Assembly: GCF_035658495.1 (NCBI RefSeq) | Contig: NZ_CP141944.1 | Location: 1,514,001 to 1,578,000 of the forward strand | Reading direction: 5' to 3' | Source: Novosphingobium sp. RL4 | GTDB taxonomy: Bacteria; Pseudomonadota; Alphaproteobacteria; Sphingomonadales; Sphingomonadaceae | Length of the DNA: 64,000 nucleotides | In this document: piece after piece, positions 41,724 to 50,452 of the stretch | How the letters are laid out: the number at the start of each line of letters is the position of its first letter | How positions within the stretch are numbered: the stretch's first letter is position 1 | Position numbers and translations under genes: made by a program | Notes under the pieces: model-generated | The model's input: the letters and a program-made list of their open reading frames with translations, nothing else | The model's database searches: none | Told to the model about the DNA's origin: nothing

Positions 41724-41762
41724 ATCGGATTGTCGCACAGTATTTCGGAACGACAACCCGAT
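41724..41762. promoter_or_regulatory. Long inverted repeat before the AraC gene
   Basis: ATCGGATTGTCG (41724-41735) and CGACAACCCGAT (41751-41762) match as inverted arms at 11 of 12 bases with a 15-base spacer. It starts 18 bases upstream of the AraC start codon, so it is a candidate operator or a leader hairpin. Confidence 0.45.
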
Positions 41763-41875
41763 TTTCCGCTGGAACATGAATCGCTGGCAGAGATTGCGAT
41801 CTTGCTACGCTAGGTGGAAGAGGGAATTTTACTAAGGTATTATACGAAAGATATCGGAAAACTTCGCTTCCTGTG

Positions 41876-42805
41876 TCAGATATCGGGAAGTTCGTTAAAC
41901 GTGTTGTCCAACTCGCACTGGGCCACGAAACGGTCGAGCAGCCATGCCGCTGCCGGGCCGGGAGGAACGTCGCGGCGCCATATCCCGCCGAAGCGGTAGA
42001 TGCCGCCGGGATGATCCGGCATGGCCAGGCGCACGAGTGTTCCCGAAACGAGATCCGGCTCGATCATCGGCAGCGGCATGTTGCCCCAGCCGATTCCCTG
42101 CCGCAGCAGGGCGTGCTTGGCGCCAAGGTCGGCGAGGCGCCATGTCTTGGGGCTCATTACCGAGAAGTCCTTTCCCTCGGTAAAGCGCGAACGGTCGCTG
42201 AGCACCAGCTGGGTAAATTCCCGCCCCGCGCCGGGCGGGATCGGGTCCATGCGGCCCAGCGGGTGATCGGGGGCGGCCACCGGCACCATCGCCACCGAGC
42301 CTACGGACACGCTTTCCAGCCCGTCCACGCCCGCGAAGAGAGGGCCGGACAGGCCGATCACGGCATTCCCGTCCAGCACCATCGATGTAATCGCGCCCAG
42401 TGCCTCAACATGGAGACGCAGCTGGACGGTGGGAAACTCGGCGGCGAAAGCGCGCAGGATCACGCCGAGGCGCTCGGCCGGGAACATCACGTCCACGGCG
42501 AGATCGACTTCCGCCTCAAGTCCGTCGAGCAGGCCCTTAACCTTGGCGCGCAATCCGTCGATCCCTTCCGCCACGCCGCGCGCTTCCGAGAGGACCGCAC
42601 GCCCGGCCGTGGTGAGGACGGGCTTGCGCGTACCCTCGCGCTCGAACAGCATGACGCCGAGCTGGGCTTCGAGATTGGCGATTCCATAGCTGATGACGGA
42701 GACCGCACGGTTCAGCTTGCGCCCGGCGGCGGCGAAACTGCCGGTGTCGACGATGGCCAGGAAGATGCGCAGCTGGTCCAGGGTCGGCGTGCCGGGGTTG
42801 CTCAC
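41876..42805 (-). CDS. LysR family transcriptional regulator (divergent from pirin)
   Basis: A 309-residue LysR-type regulator with the N-terminal helix-turn-helix (TLDQLRIFLAIVDTGSFAAA, VISYGIANLEAQLGVMLFER) and an effector domain ending LLDRFVAQCELDN. It is divergent from the pirin gene across a 121-base gap that contains a long inverted repeat, the typical arrangement for a LysR regulator and its target. The helix-turn-helix recognition region is slightly unusual (NRAVSVISYGI in place of the common SQPALS pattern). Confidence 0.86.
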   Translation of the reverse strand: MSNPGTPTLDQLRIFLAIVDTGSFAAAGRKLNRAVSVISYGIANLEAQLGVMLFEREGTRKPVLTTAGRAVLSEARGVAEGIDGLRAKVKGLLDGLEAEVDLAVDVMFPAERLGVILRAFAAEFPTVQLRLHVEALGAITSMVLDGNAVIGLSGPLFAGVDGLESVSVGSVAMVPVAAPDHPLGRMDPIPPGAGREFTQLVLSDRSRFTEGKDFSVMSPKTWRLADLGAKHALLRQGIGWGNMPLPMIEPDLVSGTLVRLAMPDHPGGIYRFGGIWRRDVPPGPAAAWLLDRFVAQCELDNTFNELPDI

Positions 42806-42840
42806 TTTTCAATCTCCTCGAACAGTCAGGTCGATTTTAT

Positions 42841-42890
42841 CCCTCTGAACTTGAAATGAGCCGAGGTCTATATGGGTTTTCAAGAGAGGG
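42841..42890. promoter_or_regulatory. Inverted repeat in the LysR/pirin divergent promoter
   Basis: CTTGAAA (42850-42856) mirrors TTTCAAG (42878-42884), and the outer CCCTCT (42841-42846) mirrors AGAGGG (42885-42890), with three extra bases on the left arm. The element lies 37-86 bases upstream of the pirin start and is the likely LysR binding region. Confidence 0.5.
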
Positions 42891-42926
42891 CGGCACCTAA
42901 CCCCGCCGCCCTTCAGGAGATAGGCC

Positions 42927-43625
42927 ATGATCGAACTTCGCCCCTATGACAGCCTCGGCGGTGCCAACCACGGCTGGCTTGACGCCAAGCACCACTTCTC
43001 GTTTGCCGGCTACCACGATCCGGCCCGCGTCCACTGGGGCAACCTGCGCGTCTGGAACGACGATGCGATCGCTCCGCAGACCGGCTTCCCGCCGCACCCG
43101 CACCGCGACATGGAAATCATCACCTATGTCCGCGAAGGCGCGATCACCCACCAGGACAACCTGGGTAACAAGGGCCGGACCGAGGCCGGCGATGTCCAGG
43201 TGATGAGCGCGGGCACGGGCATCACGCACTCGGAATACAACCTCGAGGACGTGACGACGAAGATTTTCCAGATCTGGATCATCCCGACCCGCGACGGCGA
43301 GGAACCGAGCTGGGGCGCCAAGCCCTTCCCCAAGGGGGACCGCTCGGGCCAGTTCGTGACGCTCGCCTCTGGCTACGAGAACGACAACGAAGCCCTGCCG
43401 ATCCGTACCAATGCCCGCGTCGTGGGCGCCACGCTCAAGGCCGGCGAGACCGCCGAATACCCGCTGGGCAAGGACCGCAAGGCCTACCTCGTTCCCGCCA
43501 TCGGTGCGGTGCAGATCGACGATGTGCGCGCCAATGCCCGGGACGGCGTGGCGATCAGCGATCTCGACGTGCTGCGGATCACCGCGATCGAGGATAGCGA
43601 GATCGTTCTGGTCGACGCTGCCTGA
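42927..43625 (+). CDS. Pirin family bicupin (quercetinase-like), first copy
   Basis: A 232-residue pirin/YhaK-type bicupin. The metal site of the N-terminal cupin is visible in GFPPHPHRDMEIITYV with the later His/Glu in TGITHSEYN. Bacterial pirins can cleave quercetin or act as redox sensors. It is divergent from a LysR gene and followed by a second, longer pirin and an OsmC-like gene on the same strand, probably as one LysR-controlled unit. The two pirins share the HPHRD/HPHIG metal-loop plan but are not recent duplicates. Confidence 0.87.
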   Translation: MIELRPYDSLGGANHGWLDAKHHFSFAGYHDPARVHWGNLRVWNDDAIAPQTGFPPHPHRDMEIITYVREGAITHQDNLGNKGRTEAGDVQVMSAGTGITHSEYNLEDVTTKIFQIWIIPTRDGEEPSWGAKPFPKGDRSGQFVTLASGYENDNEALPIRTNARVVGATLKAGETAEYPLGKDRKAYLVPAIGAVQIDDVRANARDGVAISDLDVLRITAIEDSEIVLVDAA

Positions 43626-43762
43626 AGTAAGGGGAGCGGGCGGAAATCGCCCGCTCCCATCTCTTCTCTGCCAGATTGCCCGATTGCATTTTCCCTTATC
43701 GGCGCCGACGTTCTTCCCCGGCGCTCAAACGCACAAAAGAAGCGCAAGGAAGGATTGCCCCC

Positions 43763-44659
43763 ATGACCGTCCATTCATCCGATATCGAAGGCGTTGACCT
43801 CGTCGTTCTTCCCCCCGTCCGCGACCTTGGCGACGGCTTCCAGGTCCGCCGTGCGCTGCCCACCGCGCAGCGCCGCATGGTCGGCCCCTTCATCTTCTTC
43901 GACCAGATGGGCGAGGCGGTGTTCCGCAGCGGCGAAGGTCTCGACGTGCGCCCGCATCCGCACATCGGCCTTTCCACGCTGACTTACCTCGTCGAAGGCG
44001 AGATCCTTCATCGCGACTCCCTCGGCTCGGTCCAGGCGATCCGCCCCGGTGAGGTCAACTGGATGACGGCGGGCAGCGGCATCGTCCATTCCGAGCGCAC
44101 CTCTCCCGAAGTCCGCGCCAGCGGCGGCAAGCTGTTCGGGCTCCAGACCTGGATTGCGCTGCCCAGGGAAGCGGAAGAGATCGCCCCGGCCTTTGCGCAC
44201 CACAAGGCAGACGAGATTCCCGTGACCGAAGACGCCGGAACCCGGCTGACGCTGATCGCCGGTACGTCCGACGGCCTGACCTCGCCGCTCAAGACCTACT
44301 CCGACATGGTCTATGCCGATATCGTCATGCTCGACGGTGCGCGTTATCAGGTGAAGGCCGAGCACGTCGAACGCGCGATCTATGTCGTCGGCGGCGAAGT
44401 CGAGGTCGAAGGCCAGACCGGCAGCTTCAAGGAAACCGAACTCGTGGTCTTCAAGCCGGGCGCCGAAGTCGTGCTCAGGGCCAGGGGCGGCACCCGCCTG
44501 ATGCTGCTGGGCGGGGAACCCCTGCCGGAGAAGCGCCATATCTTCTGGAACTTCGTCTCTTCCTCGCTCGACCGTATCGAGCAGGCCAAGGAAGACTGGA
44601 AGGAACAGCGCTTCGACCGCGTGCCCGACGAAAACGAATTCATTCCCCTTCCGGCCTGA
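43763..44659 (+). CDS. Pirin family bicupin, second copy
   Basis: A 298-residue pirin. The N-terminal cupin has the metal loop VRPHPHIGLSTLTYLVEGEI and GSGIVHSERT. A C-terminal cupin (pirin_C) extends to residue about 280. The start at 43763 (MTVHSSD) has AAGGAAGGA upstream; an earlier frame would add arginine-rich residues. It lies 137 bases after the first pirin and 13 bases before the OsmC-like gene. The likely role is a redox or flavonoid-responsive dioxygenase or sensor. Confidence 0.87.
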   Translation: MTVHSSDIEGVDLVVLPPVRDLGDGFQVRRALPTAQRRMVGPFIFFDQMGEAVFRSGEGLDVRPHPHIGLSTLTYLVEGEILHRDSLGSVQAIRPGEVNWMTAGSGIVHSERTSPEVRASGGKLFGLQTWIALPREAEEIAPAFAHHKADEIPVTEDAGTRLTLIAGTSDGLTSPLKTYSDMVYADIVMLDGARYQVKAEHVERAIYVVGGEVEVEGQTGSFKETELVVFKPGAEVVLRARGGTRLMLLGGEPLPEKRHIFWNFVSSSLDRIEQAKEDWKEQRFDRVPDENEFIPLPA

Positions 44660-44672
44660 GGAGCATCACGCC

Positions 44673-45056
44673 ATGGCACATGGAACCGCCCATATCGGCG
44701 AAACCCCCTGGCGCACCGAGATCGTCGTCGGCGGCCATGCGATCGTTGCCGACGAGCCGGAAGCGCTCGGCGGGCAGGGCGCCGGCCCCGCGCCTTACGA
44801 CCTGCTGCTCGCCAGTCTCGGCGCCTGCACCGCGATCACGCTGAAGATGTACGCCGCGCGCAAGGGCTGGCCGTTGCAATCGCTCGATGTCGACCTGAAG
44901 CTGAGGGGCTCGAAGGATGACATGCATGTCGAGCGCACGCTCCTCATTTCGGGACTGGACGAGGAGCAGAAAAGCCGCCTCGCCGACATCGCGGAGCGGA
45001 CGCCGGTTACACTGACCCTGAAGTCGGGCCTGCCGATCGAGACGCGGCTGGCTTGA
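44673..45056 (+). CDS. OsmC/Ohr family protein lacking the second cysteine
   Basis: A 127-residue protein of the OsmC fold. The peroxidatic cysteine lies in LLASLGACTAITLKMYA. The position where OsmC/Ohr proteins carry the second, resolving cysteine (usually in a Cys-Pro pair) reads AERTPVTLTL, with Thr in place of Cys. A thiol peroxidase cycle through an intramolecular disulfide is therefore not possible as usual. It may use an external thiol or have another role. It is cotranscribed with the pirin 13 bases upstream. Confidence 0.82.
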   Translation: MAHGTAHIGETPWRTEIVVGGHAIVADEPEALGGQGAGPAPYDLLLASLGACTAITLKMYAARKGWPLQSLDVDLKLRGSKDDMHVERTLLISGLDEEQKSRLADIAERTPVTLTLKSGLPIETRLA

Positions 45057-45069
45057 ACCCTTGGAAAAC

Positions 45070-45105
45070 AAAGGGCAGTGCGGCCGGCCGCGCTGCCCTT
45101 TTCGC
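45070..45105. terminator. Bidirectional terminator between osmC-like and purN
   Basis: AAAGGGCAGTGCGGCC (45070-45085) and GGCCGCGCTGCCCTTT (45086-45101) form a 16-bp self-complementary stem with one G-U. TTTTCG follows on the plus strand and TTTGTTTTCC on the minus strand, so it serves both convergent genes. Confidence 0.85.
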
Positions 45106-45106
45106 G

Positions 45107-46060
45107 TCAGAACTGCTCGGCCACGTCCACGAGCGAGGTCAGCTTCTTCGGGGCGATCGCGCGCCATGACCGGGCCAGCCACGTCCCGATGGCGTCCCAG
45201 TCGTTCTCGCCCAGATCGAGGCGAATGCCGATCCAGCCGTCGCCGAAGTAGGCGGGGCGGAAATAGCGTTCCTCGTCCTGCTCGATGAGCATGGCCTGTT
45301 CGTCCGGGCCGCTGATCTTCACCAACAGGGCGGTACGACCGTCGGCGTGATGGTTCGACGTGAAGTAGGCGAATTTCTTGCCCTTGGTCACGCCGAAGCA
45401 GGGCATTCCGTGGCTCTGTATCTCGTCCGCTTCGGGCAGGGCCATGGCCCGTTCCCGTACGCGCTCAAGCAGCCATTCCGGGCTCGTTTCGCGCACGACA
45501 AGCGCGGCGAGGCAGCGTGAATAGAGCTGGTGTTCGGCAATCAGTACGCGCGCGGCAAGCGTATCGGCGGTGTCTCCCGGCACGATGGCAACCGGCGTCT
45601 GGCCGAGGATCGGACCTTCGTCCAGCTCGGGAATGACGAGATGGACGCTGACGCCGCCGTGACTGTCGCCCGCGTCGATGGCGCGCTGGTGGGTATGCAG
45701 GCCGGTGTACTTCGGCAGGAGCGACGGGTGGATATTGACCATCCTGCCGTCCCACTTGCCCACGAAACCGCCGGTCAGGATGCGCATGTAGCCCGCGAGC
45801 GCGACCCATTGCGCGCCGGAGCCGCGGATGGCGGAGTCCATCGCGGCGTCATGCTCCTTGCGGCTCAGCCCCTTGTGGCTGAGCGCGAAGGTGGGCACGC
45901 CTTCGGCAGAGGCGAGTGCAAGGCCGCCTGCATCGGGCCGGTTGCTGGCGACGAGGACGATCTCATAGGGACAGTCCTCGGCGCGGCTGGCGTAGAGCAG
46001 GGCGGCCATGTTGGTGCCGCTGCCCGAAATCAGGACGGCGACTTTTGCCTTGTCAGGCAA
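45107..46060 (-). CDS. purN: Phosphoribosylglycinamide formyltransferase fused to a MmcQ/YjbR domain
   Basis: 317 residues, about 100 longer than a normal PurN. Residues 1-200 are the formyltransferase ([16 protein letters not shown], the catalytic Asn/His region [20 protein letters not shown], and the active-site aspartate region). Residues about 205-310 form a MmcQ/YjbR-like domain ([38 protein letters not shown]). It makes formyl-GAR in purine synthesis; the job of the added domain is unknown. It overlaps purM by eight bases, so the two are coupled in an operon purM-purN. Confidence 0.87.
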   Translation of the reverse strand: MPDKAKVAVLISGSGTNMAALLYASRAEDCPYEIVLVASNRPDAGGLALASAEGVPTFALSHKGLSRKEHDAAMDSAIRGSGAQWVALAGYMRILTGGFVGKWDGRMVNIHPSLLPKYTGLHTHQRAIDAGDSHGGVSVHLVIPELDEGPILGQTPVAIVPGDTADTLAARVLIAEHQLYSRCLAALVVRETSPEWLLERVRERAMALPEADEIQSHGMPCFGVTKGKKFAYFTSNHHADGRTALLVKISGPDEQAMLIEQDEERYFRPAYFGDGWIGIRLDLGENDWDAIGTWLARSWRAIAPKKLTSLVDVAEQF

Positions 46061-47156
46061 GATGAACGGCTTCCCAGTCCTCGCGGGCGGACCAGATCTC
46101 GGTCTTGCCCTGAACGGTGCAGCCCTTGTCGCCTTCTTCGACGATGCCGATCACGAAGACGGTTTCGCCGGCTGCTTCCAGCTCGGCCTTGAGCGCGGCG
46201 ACTTCTTCCGGCGAGACTGCAAGCACCATGCCGATGCCGCAGTTGAAGGTGCGCGCCATCTCGCCCGGCTCGATATTGCCCTGCGCCTGCAGGAACGCCA
46301 TCAGGCGCGGCTGCTCCCAGGCGCCGGCATCGATACGGGCGTGCAGGCCCTTGGGCAGCACGCGCGGAATGTTTTCGAGCAGGCCGCCGCCGGTAATATG
46401 GGCCAGCGCATTGATGCGGCCGGCGCGGATGAAGGGCAGCAGGCTCTTAACGTAGATGCGCGTGGGCGCGATCAGCGCGTCGATCAGCAGGGTGTCCGAA
46501 TCGAACAGGGCCGGGCGGTCGAGCTTCCAGCCCTTGTCCTCGGCGAGGCGGCGCACCAAGGAGTAGCCGTTGGAATGCACGCCCGAGGATGCAAGGCCGA
46601 GCAGCACGTCGCCGTCCGCGACCTTTTCACCGGTGAGCTGTTCGCCGCGTTCCACCGCGCCGACGCAGAAGCCCGCGAGATCGTAATCGCCCGCGGCGTA
46701 CATGCCGGGCATCTCTGCGGTTTCGCCGCCGATGAGGGCGCAGCCCGAGATGCGGCAGCCATCGGCGATTCCGGCAACCACGCGTTCGGCGACGCCGTTC
46801 TCGAGCTTGCCGGTGGCGAAGTAGTCAAGGAAGAACAGGGGCTCTGCGCCCTGTACGATAAGGTCGTTCACGCACATGGCGACGAGGTCGATGCCGATCT
46901 GGTCGTGCCGGTCATGGTCGATGGCCAGCTTGACCTTGGTGCCGACACCGTCGTTCGCGGCGACCAGAAGCGGGTCCTTGTAGCCGGCCGCGCGGGGGTC
47001 GAAGAAGCCACCGAAGCCTCCCAGTTCCGCATCGGCGCCGGGGCGCGCGGTGGATTTGGCGAGCGGGGCGATGGCTTTGACCAGCGCATTGCCTGCGGCG
47101 ATCGAGACGCCGGCTTGCTCGTAGGAGTAGCTCTTCGGGGAGTTATCGTCGGACAT
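46053..47156 (-). CDS. purM: Phosphoribosylformylglycinamidine cyclo-ligase
   Basis: A 367-residue AIR synthase (PurM) that closes the imidazole ring of purines with ATP. Visible motifs are [15 protein letters not shown] at the N-terminus, the ATP/substrate loop [42 protein letters not shown] and [16 protein letters not shown]. It is coupled to purN downstream by an eight-base overlap. Its 218-base upstream gap is shared with the divergent DUF2066 gene. Confidence 0.92.
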   Translation of the reverse strand: MSDDNSPKSYSYEQAGVSIAAGNALVKAIAPLAKSTARPGADAELGGFGGFFDPRAAGYKDPLLVAANDGVGTKVKLAIDHDRHDQIGIDLVAMCVNDLIVQGAEPLFFLDYFATGKLENGVAERVVAGIADGCRISGCALIGGETAEMPGMYAAGDYDLAGFCVGAVERGEQLTGEKVADGDVLLGLASSGVHSNGYSLVRRLAEDKGWKLDRPALFDSDTLLIDALIAPTRIYVKSLLPFIRAGRINALAHITGGGLLENIPRVLPKGLHARIDAGAWEQPRLMAFLQAQGNIEPGEMARTFNCGIGMVLAVSPEEVAALKAELEAAGETVFVIGIVEEGDKGCTVQGKTEIWSAREDWEAVHLA

Positions 47157-47374
47157 TGCGCGCGCATAGTGTGCAAACGCTCTCCTGTCACGCCCGAGGC
47201 GGCAATCAGGTGAACAATTCGGGCGGAAAAATTCGTGCAGGGGGCGCCGGTGCGCGGCGTTCCGCCGGATTTCCGGGGCCTTGGCCGATCGTGCGTCCCG
47301 CCTTCCGGGGATGTCGTCGCTTTACGACTTGGATTTCCGGATTCGTTTGGGCAAAAGGCCGGTCGGTTTCGATA

Positions 47375-48673
47375 ATGGCAATCACCTTCTCCCACAAAAT
47401 CCGGCGCGTGGCCGGCAGCGGTCTGGCCTTTGGGCAGGCGCGCGTCCGTTCGCCGCGGGGCCTGGCCTTTGCGCTGGGCGGGGCGGCGTTTCTCGCATTG
47501 GGCACCGTGGGTGGTTACCGACTCGTGGCGCAGGTGGAAGGCGATCGCGGCATCGCCCCGCTCGCCAATTCCGAGGATATCCAGGTCAACGGCATCAAGG
47601 TCGATGTTACGGCCAAAACCGGCGCCGATGCCCGGCTCGAAGGCTGGAAACAGGCGGAGAAGGACGCCTGGAAGAAGCTCGGCGGGCCGGACATGCCGGT
47701 TGAGGCTATCGATGCCATGGTTTCGTCGGTCGTGATCGGCCATGAGCAGGTCGGGCCTCGCCGTTATATCGCCACGCTCGGCATCATCTTCAACAAGGCG
47801 CGTGCAGGGCAGTACGTGGGCGCAGGCGGCGCGGCGATCCGGTCGGCGCCGATGCTGGTACTGCCGGTGCTGTACTCGGGCGGCGTGCAGCAGGTGTTCG
47901 AAGTGCGCGGGCCCTGGCAGAAGGCATGGGCCGAGTTCCAGGCTTCGCAAAGCCCGATAGATTATGTGCGGCCGGTAGGCGCGGGGGGGGAATCGCTGAT
48001 TCTCACCGCCGGCCAGGCTTCTCGCCGCAGCCGCCTGTGGTGGCGCAACATCCTCAACCAGTTCGACGCTGCGGATGTGGTGATCCCGGTCGCCCGTCTT
48101 GAGCGGCAATGGCCCGGCGGCCCGATTCACGGCACTTTCACCGCGCGCTATGGCCCGGACAACACTTTCCTCGGCACCTTCGAACTCGATGCCGCCAGCG
48201 AGCAGGACCTTCCTGTCATGCTCAATCAGGCGGTGGAGCGGATCGATGGCCTGTACCGGAATGCACTCGCCAGCGGCGAGCTGCGTCCCGATCCCACGCT
48301 GACGACCAGCGGGCAGGTGCTGGACCGCGCTTTTGCCGAATTGCGCCAGAAGCTCATGCCCAAGGGCGGGGTTCCGGTGGATGTCGTGCCCATCGCGCCC
48401 CCTGCAATCGCACCGGTCCCGGCGGTCGTCGTCCCGACCGAGACGGTTTCCGTACAGTTCGCTTCGCCCGATGCGGCAGCCGTCGATGCGGCGCTTGCCG
48501 CCGTGCGCGGCGTTCCGGGTGTGCGCGGCGCCGCCACCGTCAGCCTTGCTGTCGGCGGAACGTCCGTCATGCGCGTGACCGTCGAGGGCGGTAGCGAGCG
48601 TCTTGCCGCCGCGCTGCGTGCGCAAGGCTGGAAAGTGACGAACGGCGGCGGTGCGCTGAGGATCACCCGCTAG
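47375..48673 (+). CDS. DUF2066-like exported/membrane protein
   Basis: 432 residues with an N-terminal hydrophobic segment (LAFALGGAAFLALGTVGGY). The periplasmic part contains the DUF2066-like region (WKQAEKDAWKKLGGPD through RQKLMPKGG), then a Pro/Val linker. A C-terminal small ferredoxin-like domain (VSVQFASPDAAAVDAALAAV, then TVSLAVGGTSVMRVTVEGG) ends the protein. It starts at 47375, divergent from purM, and is followed after 11 bases by hdaA, so the two are probably cotranscribed. In many alphaproteobacteria a gene of this kind precedes hdaA. No enzymatic motif is visible. Confidence 0.75.
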   Translation: MAITFSHKIRRVAGSGLAFGQARVRSPRGLAFALGGAAFLALGTVGGYRLVAQVEGDRGIAPLANSEDIQVNGIKVDVTAKTGADARLEGWKQAEKDAWKKLGGPDMPVEAIDAMVSSVVIGHEQVGPRRYIATLGIIFNKARAGQYVGAGGAAIRSAPMLVLPVLYSGGVQQVFEVRGPWQKAWAEFQASQSPIDYVRPVGAGGESLILTAGQASRRSRLWWRNILNQFDAADVVIPVARLERQWPGGPIHGTFTARYGPDNTFLGTFELDAASEQDLPVMLNQAVERIDGLYRNALASGELRPDPTLTTSGQVLDRAFAELRQKLMPKGGVPVDVVPIAPPAIAPVPAVVVPTETVSVQFASPDAAAVDAALAAVRGVPGVRGAATVSLAVGGTSVMRVTVEGGSERLAAALRAQGWKVTNGGGALRITR

Positions 48674-48684
48674 GTTCCTCGGTG

Positions 48685-49308
48685 ATGAAGCAGATCGCCC
48701 TCCCACTGTCTGCCGCGAGCGACAGCCCGCCGCGCATTGTCGTCGGCAGTGCCAACGCACAGGCGATCGACGCCTTGCTTGAGCCGGGTGCATGGCCGTT
48801 CCGCAGCGCGATCCTTTCCGGTCCTCCGCGTTCGGGCAAATCCCTGCTGGCACGCTGGTTCGTCGAGGCCGGTCACGGCGATGCGCTGGATGATGCCGAC
48901 CGGATGGAGGAGGACGTGATCTTCCACAGCTGGAACCGTGCGCAGGAAACCGGACGTCCGTTGCTGATCGTCTCCAGTCGCCGCCGCGGCAGCGGGGAAG
49001 GGCGCTGGCAGGTCAGTCTCCCGGACCTGGGATCCCGGCTTGGCGCCGCCCTGGAACTGGAGATCGTCGAGCCGGACGACGAGATGCTGGCCGCCCTGAT
49101 CGAGATCCACGCCCAGATGCGCGCACTCAATCTCGATCCCACTGCGATCGACTACCTTGTACCGCGCGTCGTGCGTAGCCATCTGGGCGTCGAAAATCTG
49201 GTCACTGCCATTGATCGGCTCAGTCTGGAACGCAAGCAGCCGCCTACTCTGGCGATCTGGCGCGACGCTCTGATCGAGACTAAAGGCGGCGACTCGAAGA
49301 CCACTTGA
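48685..49308 (+). CDS. hdaA: DnaA-related ATPase, HdaA (replication initiation control)
   Basis: A 207-residue AAA+ protein related to DnaA domain III. The Walker A motif is SGPPRSGKSLLARW, and a weak Walker B lies near DALDDADRMEED. The lid region ends with VVRSHLGVENLVTAIDRLS. There is no DNA-binding domain IV, so it is not DnaA itself. HdaA with the beta clamp stimulates ATP hydrolysis on DnaA and prevents re-initiation. An in-frame GTG lies three bases upstream of the ATG used here. It is probably cotranscribed with the DUF2066-like gene. Confidence 0.85.
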   Translation: MKQIALPLSAASDSPPRIVVGSANAQAIDALLEPGAWPFRSAILSGPPRSGKSLLARWFVEAGHGDALDDADRMEEDVIFHSWNRAQETGRPLLIVSSRRRGSGEGRWQVSLPDLGSRLGAALELEIVEPDDEMLAALIEIHAQMRALNLDPTAIDYLVPRVVRSHLGVENLVTAIDRLSLERKQPPTLAIWRDALIETKGGDSKTT

Positions 49309-49352
49309 CCGGACGGCTTGCCTTGCGGGCCGATTGATGGGAGATTCGCGCG

Positions 49353-50054
49353 ATGCTGGGTAATCTTGTCCGCTACCTGGACTCCGTCGTCGCGCGTGAC
49401 CCTGCGCCGCGTTCACGCTGGGAAGTCCTGCTCTATCCGGGCGTGTGGGCGCTGTTCTTTCACAAGATCGCGCATCGCCTGTTCCGTGCGGACCTGTTCT
49501 TCCTGGCCCGCGTGGTGAATCACATCTCCCGCTTCCTGACCGCGATCGACATTCATCCCGGCGCCACCATCGGGAAGAACTTCTTCATCGACCATGGCTT
49601 CACCGTCATCGGAGAAACCGCCGAGATCGGCGACAATGTGACGATCTACCAGTGCGTCACGCTGGGCGGTTCCAACCCCACCAACGGCAAGGGCGGCAAA
49701 CGCCACCCGACTTTGCTCGACAATGTTATCGTAGGCTCCGGCGCGCAGATCATCGGCCCGGTAACGGTGGGCAGGCGCGCACGTGTCGGCGCCAGTGCCG
49801 TCGTGACCGAGGACGTGCCCGAAGGCGCGACCATGATCGGCGTCAAGGCGCGCTCCACGCTGGTGAAGGCGGAAACTTACGCCAAGGACTTCATGCCTTA
49901 TGGCACGCCCTGCAAGGAACCCTGCGAGCCGGTGGGCAACCAGCGGATCGACGAGCTGGAGGAGCAGATTGCCGCCCTGCGCGCGCAAGTGGCTGAATTG
50001 ATGCATGCGCGCGAAGATGAGCCGCAGGCCGAGCCGGCCGTGAAGGGCGTCTGA
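49353..50054 (+). CDS. cysE: Serine O-acetyltransferase (short EpsC-type CysE)
   Basis: A 233-residue serine acetyltransferase for cysteine synthesis. It has a short N-terminal helical part and a left-handed beta-helix with hexapeptide repeats (IDIHPGATIGKNFFIDHG, TVIGETAEIGDNVTIY, VIVGSGAQIIGPVTVG). The catalytic His is in IDHGFTV. It is the short form that lacks most of the enterobacterial N-terminal hexamerisation region. A 40-residue coiled, acidic C-terminal tail follows (IDELEEQIAALRAQVAELM). It may share a transcript with DUF2794, which starts six bases after its stop. Confidence 0.9.
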   Translation: MLGNLVRYLDSVVARDPAPRSRWEVLLYPGVWALFFHKIAHRLFRADLFFLARVVNHISRFLTAIDIHPGATIGKNFFIDHGFTVIGETAEIGDNVTIYQCVTLGGSNPTNGKGGKRHPTLLDNVIVGSGAQIIGPVTVGRRARVGASAVVTEDVPEGATMIGVKARSTLVKAETYAKDFMPYGTPCKEPCEPVGNQRIDELEEQIAALRAQVAELMHAREDEPQAEPAVKGV

Positions 50055-50059
50055 ACCGA

Positions 50060-50431
50060 ATGGTGTCAGGCCCCGCAGGCGCGAATTCCAGTACCGGCAG
50101 CGTCTTGGCCTTTCCCGGCCGCACGCCCTTGCAGATCGGGTTCGACCGGCTCGAACTCCAGCGCATTCTCGATCTTTACGGCCGCATGGTGGCAGCAGGC
50201 ATGTGGCGCGATTATGCGATGGATTTCGGCAAGGAGGCCGCCAACTTCTCTGCCTTCCGCCGCGCTGCCGAGCGTCCGCAGGCCCGCATCGAGAAGCGCC
50301 CTTCGCTGCGTGCGAAACAGGGAATGTGGACACTGTTCGGCGAGGCCGGGCAAATCCTGAAGCGCGGACATGAATTGGCCGGCGTGCTCAGCCCGCTGGA
50401 GCGCAAGCTGCTGAAAGTGGTGGAAGACTGA
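50060..50431 (+). CDS. DUF2794 family protein
   Basis: A 123-residue soluble protein with the family core FDRLELQRILDLYGRMVAAG, WRDYAMDFGKEAANFSAFRR and LSPLERKLLKVVED. DUF2794 is almost restricted to Alphaproteobacteria and has no known role. It follows cysE after five bases and is likely cotranscribed. The convergent DUF4328 gene begins 21 bases after its stop. Confidence 0.82.
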   Translation: MVSGPAGANSSTGSVLAFPGRTPLQIGFDRLELQRILDLYGRMVAAGMWRDYAMDFGKEAANFSAFRRAAERPQARIEKRPSLRAKQGMWTLFGEAGQILKRGHELAGVLSPLERKLLKVVED

Positions 50432-50452
50432 GCCTCAGGGGTTCCTATGCGG

